A stretch of 64,000 bases of DNA, taken from NCBI RefSeq assembly GCF_030160075.1, contig NZ_BSNQ01000009.1, positions 368,295 to 432,294 of the forward strand. Direction: 5' to 3'. The notes below the pieces were generated by a model that saw only the letters and a program-made list of their open reading frames with translations, had not been told where the DNA came from and ran no database searches. Shown piece after piece: positions 1-8,039 of the stretch; position 1 is the first letter of the stretch, and each line of letters opens with the position of its first letter. This DNA comes from Dyella lipolytica. Its GTDB lineage: Bacteria; Pseudomonadota; Gammaproteobacteria; Xanthomonadales; Rhodanobacteraceae. Position numbers and translations under genes: made by a program.

Positions 1-1
1 A

Positions 2-1048
2 TACCTCGATGCCGAGGGCAAGCAGGTCCGTGACGATCTGCCTGCCTTCGCCAAGGATCTCGACCACATGGTCGAGCTGTACAAGCTGATGCTGTCCACC
101 CGCGTGTTCGACGCGAAGTCGGTGGCCTTGCAACGTACCGGCAAGCTCGGCACCTACGCAAGCTGTCTCGGTCACGAAGCCGCACACGTGGGCATCGGCA
201 GCGCCATGAAGCCCGAAGACGTGTTCGCCCCCAGCTACCGCGAATACGGCGCCCAGCTGTACCGCGGCGTGCAGCCCCGCGAGGTGTACATGTACTGGGG
301 CGGCGATGAGCGCGGCAACGATTATCAGAAAGAGCCGGCGCGCCACGACTTCGCCTGGTCGGTGCCGATCGCCACGCAGTGCCTGCACGCTGCCGGTTCC
401 GCGCTGGCGTTCAAGATCCGCAAGGAACCGCGCGTGGCCGTGTGCACCATCGGTGACGGCGGCTCGTCGAAGGGTGACTTCTACGGCGCCATCAACATCG
501 TCGGTGCGCAGAACCTGCCGATGGTGGCGGTGATCGTCAACAACCAATGGGCCATCTCGGTACCGCGCAAGATCCAGTCGGGCGCACCTACGCTGGCGCA
601 GAAGGGCATTGCTGCCGGCCTGTTCTCGATCCAGGTGGACGGCAACGACATCATCGCCGTGCGCAAGGCGATGGAAGACGCGCTGGATCGCGCCCGCACC
701 GGCAAGGGTGGCAGCGTGCTGGAACTGGTGACCTATCGCCTCAGCGATCACACCACCGCCGATGACGCCCGCCGCTATCGCGGCGAGCAAGAAGTGAAAG
801 ACGCCTGGGCCAAGGAGCCGATGAAGCGCCTGCGCAACTGGCTGGTGGCCAAGAAAGTGTGGGACGACAAGAAAGAAGAAGCCTGGAAGGCCGAGTGCGA
901 CGAGTGGATGGACAACGAGGTCAATGCTTACCTCGAAACCAAGACCCAGCCCGTCACGGCGATGTTCGACTACACCTTCGCCGAAGTCCCCGCGGATCTC
1001 GCCAAGCAGCGCGATCTCGCCATCTCGCTCGACAAGAAGGCGCACTAA
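2..1048 (+). CDS. pdhA: 2-oxoacid (pyruvate-type) dehydrogenase E1 component, alpha subunit; 5' end cut by window
   Basis: The frame is open from base 2, before the first ATG at 68, and the upstream residues (YLDAEGKQVRDDLPAF) fit the usual N-terminal part of the family, so the gene starts outside the window; 348 residues are visible. The thiamine-diphosphate motif is clear: GDGGSSKGDF, then about 25 residues on, VNNQWAIS. E1 alpha and beta form the decarboxylase of the pyruvate or branched-chain 2-oxoacid dehydrogenase complex. It is followed after 3 bases by the E1 beta gene and then by E2, a single operon. Whether pyruvate or a branched-chain keto acid is the substrate cannot be settled here; the resemblance to Xanthomonadales PdhA favours pyruvate. 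Confidence 0.9.
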   Translation, partial: YLDAEGKQVRDDLPAFAKDLDHMVELYKLMLSTRVFDAKSVALQRTGKLGTYASCLGHEAAHVGIGSAMKPEDVFAPSYREYGAQLYRGVQPREVYMYWGGDERGNDYQKEPARHDFAWSVPIATQCLHAAGSALAFKIRKEPRVAVCTIGDGGSSKGDFYGAINIVGAQNLPMVAVIVNNQWAISVPRKIQSGAPTLAQKGIAAGLFSIQVDGNDIIAVRKAMEDALDRARTGKGGSVLELVTYRLSDHTTADDARRYRGEQEVKDAWAKEPMKRLRNWLVAKKVWDDKKEEAWKAECDEWMDNEVNAYLETKTQPVTAMFDYTFAEVPADLAKQRDLAISLDKKAH

Positions 1049-1051
1049 GCC

Positions 1052-2032
1052 ATGGCACAAATCACTCTTATCGAAGCCGTTACCCAGGCGCTCGCTTATG
1101 AAATGGCGCACGACGAAAGCGTCGTGGTGCTGGGTGAAGACGTAGGCGTCAACGGCGGCGTGTTCCGCGCTACCCAGGGCCTGCAGGAAAAGTTCGGCGA
1201 ACTGCGCGTGCTCGACACGCCGCTGGACGAAACCACCATCGCCGGCGTCACCGTCGGTCTCGCCGCACAAGGCATGAAGCCGGTCGCCGAAGCGCAGTTC
1301 GAAGGCTTCATCTATCCGATGATGGAACAGATCGCCTGCCACGCCGCGCGCCTGCGCAACCGCACCCGCGGCCGCATCACCGTGCCGGCCGTGTGGCGCG
1401 CACCGTGGGGCGGCGGCATTCGCGCGCCCGAGCATCACTCCGAAGCGAACGAACATTTGTTCACCAACATTCCGGGTCTGCGCGTGGTGATGCCCTCCTC
1501 GCCCGCCCGTGCCTATGGCCTGCTGCTCGCCGCGATCCGCGATCCGGATCCGGTGATGTTCTTCGAACCCAAGCGCATCTATCGCCAATACAAAGAAGAA
1601 GTGCCGGATGACGGCGAAGCCTTGCCGCTGGACGTGTGCTTCGTGCTGCGCGACGGCACCGACGTCACCATCGTGACCTGGGGCGCACAGGTGAAGGAAG
1701 CGCTGGAAGCCGCCGATGCGCTCGCCGAGGAAGGCATCAGCACCGAAGTCATCGACGTGGCCACGCTCACCCCGCTGGATTTCGACACCATCGCCGAATC
1801 GGTGCAGAAGACCGGCCGCTGCGTGATCGTGCACGAAGCACCCAAGACCGCCGGTTTCGGCGCGGAAATCGCCGCACGCCTGGCCGAAGAATGCATGTAC
1901 GACCTGCTCGCACCGGTCGAACGCGTCACCGGTTACGACACGCATATCCCGCTGTTCCGTCTCGAGATGAAATACCTGCCGAGCACCGAACGTGTGGTAG
2001 AAGCCGCCAAGCGCACTCTCGCCGCCAGCTAA
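1052..2032 (+). CDS. pdhB: 2-oxoacid dehydrogenase E1 component, beta subunit
   Basis: A 326-residue transketolase-like protein, the normal length for E1 beta. It begins MAQITLIEAVTQALAYEM and has the family signatures GEDVGVNGGVFRAT, the pyrimidine-binding region around residues 30-180 and a C-terminal transketolase domain (TDVTIVTWGAQV, HEAPKTAGFGAEIA). With E1 alpha it binds thiamine diphosphate, decarboxylates the 2-oxoacid and passes the acyl group to lipoyl-E2. Its start lies 3 bases after the E1 alpha stop, which suggests translational coupling. Its neighbour downstream is E2, 21 bases away. Confidence 0.93.
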   Translation: MAQITLIEAVTQALAYEMAHDESVVVLGEDVGVNGGVFRATQGLQEKFGELRVLDTPLDETTIAGVTVGLAAQGMKPVAEAQFEGFIYPMMEQIACHAARLRNRTRGRITVPAVWRAPWGGGIRAPEHHSEANEHLFTNIPGLRVVMPSSPARAYGLLLAAIRDPDPVMFFEPKRIYRQYKEEVPDDGEALPLDVCFVLRDGTDVTIVTWGAQVKEALEAADALAEEGISTEVIDVATLTPLDFDTIAESVQKTGRCVIVHEAPKTAGFGAEIAARLAEECMYDLLAPVERVTGYDTHIPLFRLEMKYLPSTERVVEAAKRTLAAS

Positions 2033-2053
2033 TCATTCAACGGATCCCGACTC

Positions 2054-3424
2054 ATGGCTGATATCAAGACGTTCTACCTGCCGGACCTCGGCGAGGGCCT
2101 GCCCGACGCCACCATCGTCGAATGGCACGTGAAGGAAGGCGACAGCATCAAGCTCGACGCGCCGCTGGTGTCGATGGAAACCGCCAAGGCGGTGGTCGAT
2201 GTGCCTTCGCCGTACACCGGCAAAGTCACCAAGCTGCACGGCGCTACCGGTGACGTGATCGAGACCGGCGCTGCACTGGCCGAATTCGAGCCCGACCCGA
2301 ATGCCAAGCAGCGTGCCGAGGCCGAATCCACTGGGCATCATCATGGCCCGAAGAAAGCGGCTGCCGAGCCGAAGAAAGTCGTCGCTTCCGATGAAGGCGG
2401 CGAAATCGAAACCAACGGCAAGGCCGATCGCGAAGACGAAGGCACCGTAGTCGGTGCGATGATCAGCGGCAGTCATGTGCATGTCGAGCAAGCCGCCAGC
2501 GTGGGCGGTGTGAAAGCCGTGCCGGCTGTGCGTGCGTTGGCCAAGAAACTCAAGGTGGACATCACTCGTGTGCGTCCGAGCGGCGCCGACGGCGTGGTGA
2601 CCATGCAGGATGTGAAGAATGCCGCCGCCAACGGGTCGGCGGCACTCGGCGCCGCCCCGGCGCGTGCCGTGTCCGCTTCGGCCGGCCGTCATCTCGCCCC
2701 CGAACTGCCGCAGCCGGAACCCGCGCGCACCGCTGTCTCGCTAGCCGGCAAGCCGGTACGCACAGCACCGCCGAGCGTGCAGGCCAGCGGTCAGCCGGAA
2801 CAGTTGAAAGGCGTTCGTCGCAACATGGCTCGCGTGATGGCCGATGCCCACGCTAACGTGGTGCCCACCACGCTGGTGGACGACGCCGACCTGCACGCGT
2901 GGATCGGCAAGCAGGACATCACCGCGCGCCTGATCCGCTCTATCGTCGCTGCTTGCAAGGCGGTGCCCGCGCTCAACGCGTGGTTTGACGGCAAGAACCT
3001 CACCCGCACGTTGCATCCGCATGTGGACATCGGGATCGCGGTGGACACCGATGACGGCCTGTTCGTGCCGGCACTGCGCAACGCTGACGTGCTCGATAGC
3101 GCCGGCATCCGCGCCGGTATCAAGCGGCTGCGCACGCAGGTGGAAGACCGCACGATTCCGTCGTCGGAACTGTCCGGCTACACCATCAGCCTGTCGAACT
3201 TCGGCATGTTCGCCGGTCGCTACGCGACGCCGGTCGTGGTGCCGCCGTGCGTGGCGATCATCGGTGCCGGCAAGCTCAGCCACGATGTGGTGGCAGTGAT
3301 GGGTGGTATCGAAGTGCATCGCCGCATGCCGATCAGCATCACTTTCGATCATCGTGCGGCGACGGGCGGCGAAGCTGCGCGCTTCCTCAAGGCGTTGCTG
3401 GACGATCTGTCGTTGCCGAATTGA
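2054..3424 (+). CDS. Dihydrolipoamide acyltransferase (E2) of the 2-oxoacid dehydrogenase complex
   Basis: 456 residues in the standard E2 order. One N-terminal lipoyl domain (about 3-78) has the lipoylated lysine at K45 in SMETAKAVV. A charged, histidine-containing linker follows, then a peripheral subunit-binding domain (about 155-192, PAVRALAKKLKVDITRV) and the catalytic domain from about 225. The active-site histidine is H433 in FDHRAATGGEAARF. The usual DHRxxDG reads DHRxxTGG here, a variant seen in other E2-like proteins. Third gene of the operon. No dihydrolipoamide dehydrogenase (E3) gene is in the window, so it may lie upstream or elsewhere. A hairpin terminator follows 20 bases after the stop. 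Confidence 0.92.
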   Translation: MADIKTFYLPDLGEGLPDATIVEWHVKEGDSIKLDAPLVSMETAKAVVDVPSPYTGKVTKLHGATGDVIETGAALAEFEPDPNAKQRAEAESTGHHHGPKKAAAEPKKVVASDEGGEIETNGKADREDEGTVVGAMISGSHVHVEQAASVGGVKAVPAVRALAKKLKVDITRVRPSGADGVVTMQDVKNAAANGSAALGAAPARAVSASAGRHLAPELPQPEPARTAVSLAGKPVRTAPPSVQASGQPEQLKGVRRNMARVMADAHANVVPTTLVDDADLHAWIGKQDITARLIRSIVAACKAVPALNAWFDGKNLTRTLHPHVDIGIAVDTDDGLFVPALRNADVLDSAGIRAGIKRLRTQVEDRTIPSSELSGYTISLSNFGMFAGRYATPVVVPPCVAIIGAGKLSHDVVAVMGGIEVHRRMPISITFDHRAATGGEAARFLKALLDDLSLPN

Positions 3425-3443
3425 TCGTTGGTCGCTCGAAAAT

Positions 3444-3472
3444 AAAAAAGGCGCCTCAGGGCGCCTTTTTTT
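3444..3472. terminator. Bidirectional Rho-independent terminator
   Basis: AAAAAAGGCGCC, loop TCAG, GGCGCCTTTTTTT: a stem with A and T tracts on both sides. It lies between the convergent E2 gene and cpxA-like gene and can serve both strands; the TAA stop of the kinase sits in the T tract. Confidence 0.9.
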
Positions 3473-4847
3473 ATGATGCGTTCGGCATATCCGCCAGGCG
3501 CATGGTCACTTCCAATCCGCTGCCCTCGCGATTTTTTGCATCGACTTCACCGCCGTGCACTTGCATGACACGCTGCACGATGGCGAGACCAAGCCCGTGG
3601 CCGCCGGCATGGGCGGCGTTTGTGCCGCGATAGAAAGGCCTGAACAACAAATCCAATTCTTCTGCCGGAACGCCAGGGCCGCGATCGCGGATACGCACTT
3701 CAGCGCGATGCTGATGAGTACCGACTTCCACATCAACGCGACCGTTGGCCGGGCTGAACTTGATCGCGTTGGCAATCACGTTGTCCAGCGCGCGCTCCAG
3801 CAGGATGCCGCTGCCATATACCGTGACCGATGCGGCATGGGCCATCGTCAGCTGGATGCCGCGCGCTTCCGCTTCGACACGGGCCGCGTCGAGGCGAGCC
3901 CTGGTCAGCTCCGTGAGATCCACCGGTTCGCGCTCCATCCCCGGAAGGCCGCCTTCAAGCCGCGACAGTGCCAGCATTTCCGCCGTCATGCGATCCATGC
4001 TGCCGATTTCCCGTTCGGCATGCGAAAAATGCTTGGCCGCTTCTTTCGGATCGGTGCTGTGCTGTGCCAGATCCAGAATCAGATGCAAGCGTGCCAGCGG
4101 CGAACGCAGCTCATGCGAAAGATCCTGCAGGACGCCGCGATCATGGGCGACCAGCAGTTCGATGCGTTCGGCCATACCGTTGAAATCTCGCGCAAGCTGA
4201 CCGAGCTCATCATGGGCATCGCTCCAACGCCGGTCGACGCGCGTGGCGAATTCGCCGGCCGCCATCTTGCGCGTCGCATCGCGCATCGCTTCGACCGGGC
4301 GCGATACGCTGCGCGCCACCCACCAGCCGATGGTGCCGATCAACAGCAATGAAAGCACCAGCTGCACGCCGAGCAGGATTTTCTCGCGCGTGCGCGGCGG
4401 GACGCGTGTTCGCGAACTGCTGACCGCCACAAATTGCCGATCGTGCCCGTCGCTGCCGCTGACTTGTTGCACGGCGATATAAAAGCCCGGCCAAGGATTC
4501 AGTTCGATGTTGCGCCCTGCTGCTAGCCAGTCGGGAAGTGACTCGCGCACCGACTGCGGCAAACGTATCTGGCGCAGCGGTTGCCCATTTTCGTAAAGCG
4601 TCGCATCGACACCCTCGGCACGCTGCTGTCGCGCCCACGTATCGAGACCGTCCGCGCCACCCTTGTCATAAGCGCCCTCTGCCGCTTGCGCCAGCGCGTG
4701 CCAATCGAAATCTTGTTCGGAGGAATACACGACAAAGCTACGCGTCAGCAAACTTCCCACCACCAGCACCAGCAAGTTGGCAATGCAGAAGAAGATCAAC
4801 AAGCGCCAGAACAGCGGACTGCGGAATGGGCTTTTGAAGGTGGTCAT
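3471..4847 (-). CDS. Envelope-stress sensor histidine kinase, CpxA-like
   Basis: 458 residues. An N-terminal membrane helix (LLIFFCIANLLVLVVGSLL) is followed by a periplasmic domain of about 130 residues, a second membrane helix (IGTIGWWVARSVSRPVEAM region), a HAMP linker, a HisKA domain with phospho-acceptor histidine in LSHELRSPLARLHL (about residue 245), and an ATPase domain with RDRGPGVPAEELDLLFRPFYR and GLGLAIVQ. The FRPFYR box and the ELRSPLARL H-box resemble CpxA. Its ATG overlaps the stop of the response-regulator gene by 4 bases (ATGA), so the two are translationally coupled. It sits opposite a Spy/CpxP-like gene, which supports an envelope-stress role. The assignment to CpxA rather than a general OmpR-partner kinase rests on this context. 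Confidence 0.85.
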   Translation of the reverse strand: MTTFKSPFRSPLFWRLLIFFCIANLLVLVVGSLLTRSFVVYSSEQDFDWHALAQAAEGAYDKGGADGLDTWARQQRAEGVDATLYENGQPLRQIRLPQSVRESLPDWLAAGRNIELNPWPGFYIAVQQVSGSDGHDRQFVAVSSSRTRVPPRTREKILLGVQLVLSLLLIGTIGWWVARSVSRPVEAMRDATRKMAAGEFATRVDRRWSDAHDELGQLARDFNGMAERIELLVAHDRGVLQDLSHELRSPLARLHLILDLAQHSTDPKEAAKHFSHAEREIGSMDRMTAEMLALSRLEGGLPGMEREPVDLTELTRARLDAARVEAEARGIQLTMAHAASVTVYGSGILLERALDNVIANAIKFSPANGRVDVEVGTHQHRAEVRIRDRGPGVPAEELDLLFRPFYRGTNAAHAGGHGLGLAIVQRVMQVHGGEVDAKNREGSGLEVTMRLADMPNAS

Positions 4848-5539
4848 GCGCGCTCCCCACCGTTGGTCAACAGCACGTAGCCGGCGCCGCGTATCGAATC
4901 GATGCGCGGCGCTTGCGGCGACGCTTCGGCCAGCTTGTGGCGCAGGCGGCTCACGTGCACGTCGATGCTGCGATCGAAGCGCTCCAGCTCGCGGCCAAGC
5001 GCGACCCGGGTCAGCGAGGTTTTGTCGATAACCTCGCCGGCGCGCTGCACCAGCATCAGCAGCAAAGCGAACTCCGCGCCGGTGAGGTTGAGTTCCTGCT
5101 CGCCGGCATAGGCACGTCGTTCGCCCGGCAACAAACGCAACACGCCAGCAGTGAGTACACCGACGCTTTCCACCGTGTGACGCCGCAGTTGCGCGCGCAC
5201 GCGCGCCAGTAGTTCGCGCGGCAGGCAGGGTTTGGAAAGATAGTCGTCCGCGCCAAGTTCCAGGCCGACCACGCGATCCACCGGCTCGCCACGTCCGGAC
5301 AGCATGATGACCGGCAAACGATGTTGTGCCCGCAATTCACGCAGCGTATCCAGACCGTTACGGCCCGGAAGCATCACATCGAGAATCAGCAAATCAGGTC
5401 TCAACGCCGGATCGCGCAGCTGAGCCAGCACGGCTTCACCATCGTGCACGACATCGACATGAAGACCTTCTCGGCGCAGGTATTCGGCAAGCAGTGCGCA
5501 CAGCTCGCGATCATCGTCGCCAATCAATATGCGGGACAT
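4844..5539 (-). CDS. OmpR-family response regulator, CpxR-like
   Basis: 231 residues. The receiver domain (1-115) has the acidic pocket DDD near the N-terminus, the phospho-acceptor in LLILDVMLPGRNGLDTL, the conserved serine in IMLSGRG and the lysine in DDYLSKPCLPREL. The C-terminal winged-helix DNA-binding domain (about 130-228) ends RLRHKLAEASPQAPRIDSIRGAGYVL. It is the first gene of the two-gene operon with the kinase. A GTAAA-N5-GTAAA box 91 bases upstream of its start matches the Escherichia coli CpxR site and implies autoregulation together with control of the divergent spy-like gene. Confidence 0.88.
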   Translation of the reverse strand: MSRILIGDDDRELCALLAEYLRREGLHVDVVHDGEAVLAQLRDPALRPDLLILDVMLPGRNGLDTLRELRAQHRLPVIMLSGRGEPVDRVVGLELGADDYLSKPCLPRELLARVRAQLRRHTVESVGVLTAGVLRLLPGERRAYAGEQELNLTGAEFALLLMLVQRAGEVIDKTSLTRVALGRELERFDRSIDVHVSRLRHKLAEASPQAPRIDSIRGAGYVLLTNGGERA

Positions 5540-5629
5540 GGGTGGGTAGCGATAAAACCATCAGATAGGCCGCGCTTACTATCGCATTACCTGCTGCGAT
5601 TGGCTGCCCATAGCTTGCATCAGCCTGAC

Positions 5630-5644
5630 TTTACCCTTCTTTAC
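5630..5644 (-). promoter_or_regulatory. CpxR box between cpxR-like and spy-like genes
   Basis: TTTAC-N5-TTTAC on the plus strand, which is GTAAA-N5-GTAAA on the minus strand, an exact copy of the CpxR consensus. It lies 91 bases from the regulator start and 79 bases from the spy-like start. The second half also reads TTTACA, which could double as a -35 element for the spy-like promoter. Confidence 0.75.
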
Positions 5645-5722
5645 ACGACGGCAAAGATCTTAAACGTGCCCCTGCATTCCAATAGTCACAACACCCCCCC
5701 CCACGCAAGCAGGAGCTTGAAT

Positions 5723-6235
5723 ATGCGCAAGACAATGACCCTTTCGATCATTCTGGCTGCGGCCCTTGGCTGCTCCGCACTCGTGCTCGCCGCCCCGGGC
5801 GGACAGGGCTTCGGTGAAGATGGTGGCTGGAATGGCGGCCACGGTCACCACCACGGTCTGATGGCGCTGCGCGGTCTGAATCTGACCGACGCGCAGAAGG
5901 CTTCGATCAAGCAGATCGTCCAGCAGAACATGAGCCAGATGAAGCCGCAGTTCCAGGCCGTCCGTCAGCAGCGTCAGGCGTTTGAAGCCCTGTCGCCGAG
6001 CTCGTCGGGTTATCAGGCCGCCGCTGCCAGCCTGGCCCAGGCCGAAGCCAACCTCACCAGCGCCCGCATCACCGCCCGCGCCGCGGTTACCGCCCAGATC
6101 TACAACACCGTGCTGACCAGCGCGCAACAGACTCAGCTGACCGCTCAGAAAGCTGCGTTCCAGGCCCGCAAGGCGCAGTGGCAGCAGTTCAAGGCCGAGC
6201 ATCCGGCGCAGTCGACGTCGACCTCGGCTCAGTAA
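5723..6235 (+). CDS. Spy/CpxP-family periplasmic stress protein
   Basis: 170 residues from the ATG at 5723, preceded by AGGAG with 7 bases of spacing. The frame stays open upstream but without a ribosome site, and only this start gives a signal peptide (SIILAAALGCSALVLA, cut before APGG). The mature part is glycine/histidine rich at first (GGHGHHHG), then helical, with two LTxxQ motifs (LTDAQKASIKQ and LTSAQQTQL), the hallmark of Spy/CpxP proteins, periplasmic chaperones or kinase-inhibiting sensors. It is transcribed away from the CpxRA-like pair with a CpxR box in between. Whether it acts as CpxP (repressing the kinase) or Spy (chaperone) cannot be told from sequence. Confidence 0.85.
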   Translation: MRKTMTLSIILAAALGCSALVLAAPGGQGFGEDGGWNGGHGHHHGLMALRGLNLTDAQKASIKQIVQQNMSQMKPQFQAVRQQRQAFEALSPSSSGYQAAAASLAQAEANLTSARITARAAVTAQIYNTVLTSAQQTQLTAQKAAFQARKAQWQQFKAEHPAQSTSTSAQ

Positions 6236-6302
6236 GTCACGCATAAAAAAGAAGTATCTCGGTTAGTCGGACTTAGCGGACGTTCTAGCCAGGTATCACT
6301 TG

Positions 6303-6335
6303 AGCGATCGCCGCTGCATCGGCGATCGCTTTTTT
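6303..6335 (+). terminator. Rho-independent terminator of the spy-like gene
   Basis: AGCGATCGCCG, loop of 6, CGGCGATCGCT followed by six T: an 11-base-pair stem 67 bases after the stop codon. Confidence 0.88.
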
Positions 6336-6430
6336 GTGGTCCGATTCCGAGCCATATCCACGCGCAGCTGTCACGTCTTTGTCTTGGACGATGCTTAGTT
6401 TCCATGGGGCTGACCTCAGAGGGCACGCCC

Positions 6431-8014
6431 ATGCAGACGGAAGTCGCTGTTGCCACAACCACCTCATCGAACCAGGGTTCGGGGCGCATTTTCGGCATCG
6501 TTTTCGGCCTGATTCTGGTGGTGGGTGCCGTCTACGCCGGCATGCACCTCATCTCGGATCTTTCCATCGTCCGCTCGCATTCCGCGGCACCGTTCATCCT
6601 GCTCGGCATCGCCTTGCTGATCGCGCTGGGCTTCGAGTTCGTCAACGGTTTCCACGACACCGCCAATGCGGTGGCAACGGTGATTTACACGCATTCGCTG
6701 CCGGCGAATCTGGCCGTGATCTGGTCGGGTGCTTTCAATTTTCTCGGCGTACTGACGTCGTCGGGCGCGGTAGCCTTCACCGTGGTGTCGTTGCTGCCGG
6801 TGGAACTGATTCTGCAGGTTGGCAGCGAAGCCGGCTTCGCGATGGTGTTTGCCTTGCTGCTTGCGGCCATTATCTGGAATCTCGGCACCTGGTATTTCGG
6901 CTTGCCGAATTCGTCCTCGCACACCTTGATCGGTTCGATCATCGGCGTTGGCTTGGCCAATCAGCTCACAGCGGCGAAGAACGCCACCAGCGGCGTCGAT
7001 TGGAATGCCGCGATCGGTGTATTCAAAGGATTGGTCTTCTCGCCCATCGCCGGCTTCATCCTCGCGAGCCTGCTGATGTTGCTGCTAAAGGCAGTGGTCA
7101 AGATTCCCGCGCTCTATCGCGCGCCGGAAGGCAACAAGCCGCCGCCGTGGCCGATCCGTGCGCTGCTCGTGCTCACCTGCACCGGCGTGAGTTTCAGTCA
7201 CGGTTCCAACGACGGCCAGAAAGGCATGGGCCTGATCATGCTGATCTTGATCGGCACGGTGCCCACCGCTTATGCCTTGAACGGCGCGGTATCAGGCGGC
7301 CAGGTGAAGACCTTCCATGAGGTTTCCGTCGAAGCGCAGCAGGTACTGAGCAGCCTGGATCACTCGCAAATCGTTACCGGCGATCCGCGCAGCATCGTCA
7401 CCGCCGCCATACAGCAGCACAAACTGCTGCCGGATACGGCACCGGCGTTGTCCGCATTGCTCGCCTCGATCGATCATCAGGTCGTCAATCGCACATCGCT
7501 GAGTGCGGTACCGCAAGAGCAGATGAGCAACGTGCGCAACGACATCTATCTGGCCAACACCGCGATACCGCTTGTGCTCGCGCAGCCGGGATTGAGTGCG
7601 GATCAGACGAAAGTGCTGACCGCATGGCGCGGTCTCGGCGCAAAGGCTACGCAGTTCATTCCACCGTGGGTAAAGGTGGCGGTAGCGCTCGCGCTGGGCC
7701 TTGGAACGATGGTGGGCTGGAAGCGCATCGTGGTGACCGTCGGCGAGAAGATCGGCAAGGAACATCTGACCTATGCGCAAGGTGCATCGGCTGAATTCGT
7801 GGCGATGGGATTGATCCAGGCGGCGGATATGTACCACCTACCGGTCAGCACGACCCATGTGCTGACCTCGGGCGTTGCCGGCACGATGGCGGCAAACGGT
7901 TCGGGCCTGCAGTGGGCCACCGTGCGCAATCTGCTGATGGCCTGGGTGCTGACGCTACCTGCGTCGATCTTGCTGGCGGGTATTTTGTTTGTGGTGCTGA
8001 AGCACGTGTTCTGA
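6431..8014 (+). CDS. pit: Low-affinity inorganic phosphate transporter, Pit family
   Basis: 527 residues from the ATG at 6431, which has a GAGG-like ribosome site; an upstream ATG at 6404 lacks one. A polytopic inner-membrane protein with the two inverted PHO4 repeats: GFEFVNGFHDTANAVATVIY in the N-terminal half and EFVAMGLIQAADMYHLPVST in the C-terminal half, plus SFSHGSNDGQKGMGLI. A soluble loop of roughly 130 residues separates the halves. Pit proteins import metal-phosphate with protons. The PhoU-like DUF47 gene that often precedes pit is absent. It is the only gene in its transcription unit. Confidence 0.92.
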   Translation: MQTEVAVATTTSSNQGSGRIFGIVFGLILVVGAVYAGMHLISDLSIVRSHSAAPFILLGIALLIALGFEFVNGFHDTANAVATVIYTHSLPANLAVIWSGAFNFLGVLTSSGAVAFTVVSLLPVELILQVGSEAGFAMVFALLLAAIIWNLGTWYFGLPNSSSHTLIGSIIGVGLANQLTAAKNATSGVDWNAAIGVFKGLVFSPIAGFILASLLMLLLKAVVKIPALYRAPEGNKPPPWPIRALLVLTCTGVSFSHGSNDGQKGMGLIMLILIGTVPTAYALNGAVSGGQVKTFHEVSVEAQQVLSSLDHSQIVTGDPRSIVTAAIQQHKLLPDTAPALSALLASIDHQVVNRTSLSAVPQEQMSNVRNDIYLANTAIPLVLAQPGLSADQTKVLTAWRGLGAKATQFIPPWVKVAVALALGLGTMVGWKRIVVTVGEKIGKEHLTYAQGASAEFVAMGLIQAADMYHLPVSTTHVLTSGVAGTMAANGSGLQWATVRNLLMAWVLTLPASILLAGILFVVLKHVF

Positions 8015-8039
8015 GTGTGCCCAAGCTACCGCGCTTGGC

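Noticed and set aside
5321-5722. N-terminal extension of the Spy-like gene
   Set aside because: It would overlap the regulator gene and destroy the signal peptide; the ATG at 5723 has AGGAG and a proper signal sequence.
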